From assembly GCA_003225455.1 (NCBI GenBank), contig QIAB01000037.1, forward strand, positions 48,955 to 85,225: a stretch of DNA of 36,271 bases, in the 5' to 3' direction. Below the pieces are notes generated by a model. It saw nothing but the letters and a program-made list of their open reading frames with translations. It did not search any database and had not been told where the DNA came from. The stretch's first letter is position 1, and every line of letters starts with the position of its first letter. Positions 32,939 to 36,271 of the stretch are shown here, in pieces. Origin of the DNA: Acidobacteriota bacterium. Lineage in GTDB: Bacteria; Acidobacteriota; Terriglobia; Terriglobales; Acidobacteriaceae. A program made the translations under genes and the position numbers.

Positions 32939-35900
32939 ATGCCTCGCCAGCGGTTCCATCTCGCTGTTTTGTGTTTGCTATTGCTCGACGTCGTGGTGCT
33001 TTCGCAGACGTTCGAGATTAGCCCCAGCGGAGGCGCGCCCAGCAAATCGACCAAGAAAAACTCGAAAGCAGCCCCGAGACAAGCGGCGCCGTCCGCCGAG
33101 AACGGGATCGGGTGGGGATCAGGCATCGAAGTCGCCCGCGATGCGCGTGCGGCGCAACAAGCCCTGCAGAAGAATGACTACTCTGCCGCAGTGAACTACG
33201 CCACTCGCGCCGCAAATGCCGCGCCGCAAAATCCCGCTCTGTGGTTCCTTCTCGGTTATTCCGCACGAATGGCTGGCCGCTACCAGGTTTCGCTTGACGC
33301 CTACCAGCGGGGGCTGAAACTTCAGCCATCATCGATTCAAGGACTCTCTGGATTGGCCCAGATGTATGCAAGAACCGGGCGCCAAGCCGAAGCGCAAGAT
33401 GCATTGCAAAAAGTTCTCGTGGCGAATCCCAAGAGTGTCATTGATTTGCAGCTAGCCGGGGAATTGTCACTGAGCTCGGATGCAGGCACGGCGCTACAGC
33501 TTTTGAAACGCGCGGAAGCTTTGCAGCCCTCGGCGCGATCCGAACTGCTGATTGCACGCGCTTATCAGCGGCTGAACCAGCCACAGGAGTCGAAGCAGTA
33601 TCTGGATCGCGCACAAAATCGTGCTCCAAAGGATCCTGACGTTCTACGGTCGGTTGCGGCTTTCTATCGAGACACTCATCAGTACGACCTCGCCATCGCC
33701 AGCTTGCAGAAAGCAGTTGCAGCGCCCAAAGGGCGAGGCGCACTCGGCGAGTTGGCATATACGTACGAGTTGGCTGGCAAAAGAAAGGAGGCGGCAGACA
33801 CCTATGCCCAAGCCGCTAACAGTTCGGCTGGCGACCCGGGGTTACAACTCAGCGCGGCGCAGGCTTTAACTAACGTCGGTCAGTTCGATCACGCTGAGGT
33901 GTTTCTAAAACGCGCCCAGGCTCAGGATGCGAACAGCTACCGGCTCCATGCCATTCGTGGGCAGATTGCCAGCATGCAGGGGCGAAACGAGGATTCCGTC
34001 CGCGAATACCAGGCTGCCTTGGCACACTTGCCTGAAGGTGTGCCGGAAGGGCCTCTATATCCCGTATCGCTTCACTTGAGCTTGTATCAGCTCTATGAAG
34101 CGACGGGCCAGCCGGCACTGGCCGAAGGTGAATTGCGCGCTGCTCAGGCGCAAATGGCGAAGATCGGCGCAGCGGATCAATCGAACCAGCCAGAGTATCT
34201 GCGGTTGCGCTCCTTGATTGAAGCGGGATTCAACAACTTCGATGCTGCGGAGAAAGACATCAAGCAAGCGCTCTCGCTAGCACCGTCGAACGTCAACATC
34301 TTGCTGAACTACGCCAACCTGCTGTGGAAGACAAATCGTAAACAGGAGGCATTTCAAACCTATAACCTCGCTCTGGGCCTTGATCCCACCAATCACGCGG
34401 CGTTGACCGCCATGGGATATCTGGCGCGAGAAGTGGCAGATGCGCAAACTGCAGAAAAATATTTCCTGAAACTTACCCAGCTATATCCCCGCGACTACGT
34501 TCCCTACCTGGCTCTCGGCGATCTGTACACCTCCAATCGTAAGTTCGGTCCAGCCCAGGAAAATTACGAAAAAGCCCATGAATTAGCCCCGAACAATCCG
34601 CTTTCGATTTCTGGCGGAGTGAACTCGGCTATTGAAAGCCATCAGCTCTCTATCGCGAAGCATTGGCTTGACCGCGCGAATCCCACGATCGCCCAGAATC
34701 CGCAGGTCATGCGCGAGCACGAACGTTATCTCACCCTCACCGGCCGCTACGAAGAATCGGCGGAGCTTGGTTACAAAGTGTTGCAGAAACTGCCGCGCGA
34801 TCCGGAAGCCCCGGTTTATCTCGCTTACGACCTGCTCTTCTTGAAGCGTTACGATGAGGCAGCGAAGGTCGTTGTGCAGTACAAGCCGATTCTCCCGAAA
34901 GACAAAGATTTGCGACTGATCGCAGGGTATATCGATACCCATTTCGACCGGCTTCAGGATGCGGTCGACGATTTCACGCAAGCGTTGGAGATTGATCCAA
35001 ACGTCGCGACCGCCTACATGAACCGCGGCTTTGTCTTAAACGACCTCCAAGAACCGACGAAGGCGGCGAAGGATTTCCAGGCTGCTCTGAAGCTGCGCCC
35101 CAATTACGGCGAAGCGCATCTCGGGCTTGCCTACGCAGACCTGCAATTGCGGCGCTCCCGCGCGGCTCTGAAAGAAGCGAACATAGCAGCAAAGCTGCTC
35201 GGGGAATCAAGGACCACTCACCTGGCCCGAGCCGAAGCCTATCGCCAACAGATTATGTTGCGGCAGGCGGAAGGAGAATATCGAGCGGCGCTGAAGCTTA
35301 GTCCCAACGATGTACCCACGCGCCTCGCTCTCGCAGACACCCTGTATCGTCAGCACCACTACGGTGATTCCATTGAACTGCTGAGAACCTCGGTTGGCCT
35401 GTCGAAAGAAGATGACCCACTGGTGTACGCGCAAATGGCGCGTTCTTATGCGCAACTGCATCGCCGGGATGAGGCCATGCAGGCAGTTCGCTCAGCGGAG
35501 CAAAACTCGGGCGACAACAGCCGGGTGCTGATGGCGACCGGCGACGCGCTGATGACTATCGGGGAGCACCAAGCCGCGATGGATCGTTACGCGCGCGCCC
35601 TCGATGCGCCCAATTCTGATCGCGTGGGAACACGGCTCGCCCTGGCGCGGCTCTTTGCCGAGAGCGGCCATCCCGATCAAGCTCAGCAGCAAGTGAGCCT
35701 GGGCTTCGCAGAATCGCGGGTGGGCGAAGCCAATCCCATTACCGCCGAACACCTGATTGAAGCTGCCCAGGTGCTCATGTCAACTCAAGAATTTGATCTC
35801 GCCAAAAAGTATTTCGAACGCGCGCAGACTGAAGGAGCGGACGAGCAGGCTGTTGCGATTGGCATGACCAATGCCTATTTGGCGCTGGGCGAAACCCAAA

Positions 35901-36271
35901 GCGCCGGGCAGACAATCAAGAGGTTGGGGAATAATTCGGATAACTATGAGAATTACGACTATCTGATCGCTCTAGGGAACGTTTACCGCCAGGAGCATGA
36001 AACCGTGCAGGCGCTGTCTGCATTCGCTCGCGCGAACCGCTTAGTCGAGGGCAACGAGTCAGCGGAGAAAACCGAGGTCAGGTTGGCCGAGCAGGAAGGG
36101 CGACAGATCACCAGCAATCTCAGCTTGCAACCTGAGGTCTCGCTGAGCCCCATTTTCGAAGATATCAACATTTATACAACTGACGCCAAGCTGCGCGGTA
36201 TCACGAATCCAGCTCTTCTCCCGCCGCCGCGCTCATCGTTCGAATCCCGAGCCGATGCCCGCTACCGAATT
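32939..36271 (+). CDS. Large exported TPR protein (partial, BcsC/PgaA-like)
   Basis: An ORF of 1111 visible codons, open through the window edge. The N-terminus is a signal peptide (MPRQRFHLAVLCLLLLDVVVLSQT), then a Pro/Ser/Lys-rich linker to about residue 60. From there to ~1060 it is a long array of tetratricopeptide repeats with the usual helix pairs (e.g. NPALWFLLGYSARMAGRYQVSLDAYQRGLKLQP; AYMNRGFVLNDLQEPTKAAKDFQAALKLRPN). The last ~50 visible residues change character: LSLQPEVSLSPIFEDINIYTTDAKLRGI, then SSFESRADARYRI with alternating polar/hydrophobic residues, as at the start of an outer-membrane beta-barrel. The layout (signal peptide, TPR array, barrel) is that of polysaccharide exporters such as BcsC or PgaA. 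The start at 32939 lacks a good ribosome binding site. It runs divergent from the GT-C operon, suggesting one export system. Confidence 0.85.
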   Translation, partial: MPRQRFHLAVLCLLLLDVVVLSQTFEISPSGGAPSKSTKKNSKAAPRQAAPSAENGIGWGSGIEVARDARAAQQALQKNDYSAAVNYATRAANAAPQNPALWFLLGYSARMAGRYQVSLDAYQRGLKLQPSSIQGLSGLAQMYARTGRQAEAQDALQKVLVANPKSVIDLQLAGELSLSSDAGTALQLLKRAEALQPSARSELLIARAYQRLNQPQESKQYLDRAQNRAPKDPDVLRSVAAFYRDTHQYDLAIASLQKAVAAPKGRGALGELAYTYELAGKRKEAADTYAQAANSSAGDPGLQLSAAQALTNVGQFDHAEVFLKRAQAQDANSYRLHAIRGQIASMQGRNEDSVREYQAALAHLPEGVPEGPLYPVSLHLSLYQLYEATGQPALAEGELRAAQAQMAKIGAADQSNQPEYLRLRSLIEAGFNNFDAAEKDIKQALSLAPSNVNILLNYANLLWKTNRKQEAFQTYNLALGLDPTNHAALTAMGYLAREVADAQTAEKYFLKLTQLYPRDYVPYLALGDLYTSNRKFGPAQENYEKAHELAPNNPLSISGGVNSAIESHQLSIAKHWLDRANPTIAQNPQVMREHERYLTLTGRYEESAELGYKVLQKLPRDPEAPVYLAYDLLFLKRYDEAAKVVVQYKPILPKDKDLRLIAGYIDTHFDRLQDAVDDFTQALEIDPNVATAYMNRGFVLNDLQEPTKAAKDFQAALKLRPNYGEAHLGLAYADLQLRRSRAALKEANIAAKLLGESRTTHLARAEAYRQQIMLRQAEGEYRAALKLSPNDVPTRLALADTLYRQHHYGDSIELLRTSVGLSKEDDPLVYAQMARSYAQLHRRDEAMQAVRSAEQNSGDNSRVLMATGDALMTIGEHQAAMDRYARALDAPNSDRVGTRLALARLFAESGHPDQAQQQVSLGFAESRVGEANPITAEHLIEAAQVLMSTQEFDLAKKYFERAQTEGADEQAVAIGMTNAYLALGETQSAGQTIKRLGNNSDNYENYDYLIALGNVYRQEHETVQALSAFARANRLVEGNESAEKTEVRLAEQEGRQITSNLSLQPEVSLSPIFEDINIYTTDAKLRGITNPALLPPPRSSFESRADARYRI

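Overview
The window is a moderately GC-rich bacterial chromosome segment. Its small-protein repertoire (DUF3309, DUF1328, DUF6496, a DUF5818-like secreted family, a SYLF/YSC84 protein) and its mix of exported proteins and glycosyltransferases suggest an Acidobacteriota lineage (Terriglobia-like). That assignment is inference, because no rRNA or tRNA gene is visible. No CRISPR array or insertion sequence was found.

Layout. 1-5.7 kb is a 'housekeeping/stress' zone: a membrane-anchored short-chain dehydrogenase cut by the window edge, a very basic DUF6496 protein, a DUF72 protein, small membrane proteins (DUF1328, DUF3309), an exported glycine-zipper protein, a secreted DUF5818-like protein and a receiver-domain protein. 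Between two convergent genes (3.74-4.14 kb) lies an apparent ORF-less group II intron, placed directly after a rho-independent terminator as group IIC introns are. 5.97-9.35 kb holds a pyruvate-oxidase-like TPP enzyme, a metallophosphoesterase and a nucleotidyltransferase.

9.59-19.66 kb is the most striking part: nine co-directional genes, most of them joined by 4-base start/stop overlaps. They encode a CmoB-like methyltransferase, an unusual clan-A glycoside-hydrolase-like protein, two sugar-nucleotide SDRs (one with an inserted CxxC/CxxC pair), a B12-type radical SAM enzyme, a GT4 glycosyltransferase and three CgeB-like glycosyltransferases. This looks like a dedicated glycoconjugate or oligosaccharide pathway of unknown product.

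19.7-22.6 kb (minus strand) holds a SYLF protein, a class D-like sortase and, next to it, a long Ser/Thr/Ala-rich exported protein ending in LPQTA, a hydrophobic stretch and Arg-Arg. This is an apparent sortase/substrate pair in a probably diderm organism. 22.7-25.95 kb carries an amylo-alpha-1,6-glucosidase-type debranching enzyme overlapping a GT4 glycosyltransferase. 26.2-32.7 kb (minus) holds a nucleotidyltransferase, a GH99-like lipoprotein and a tightly packed run of three exported/anchored proteins behind a GT-C-like polytopic membrane protein. Divergent from that run, a very large exported TPR protein starts at 32939 and runs off the right edge. Its last visible residues look like the start of an outer-membrane barrel, which would fit polysaccharide export of the BcsC/PgaA kind.

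All calls come from reading the sequence and from remembered family motifs. No database search was run.
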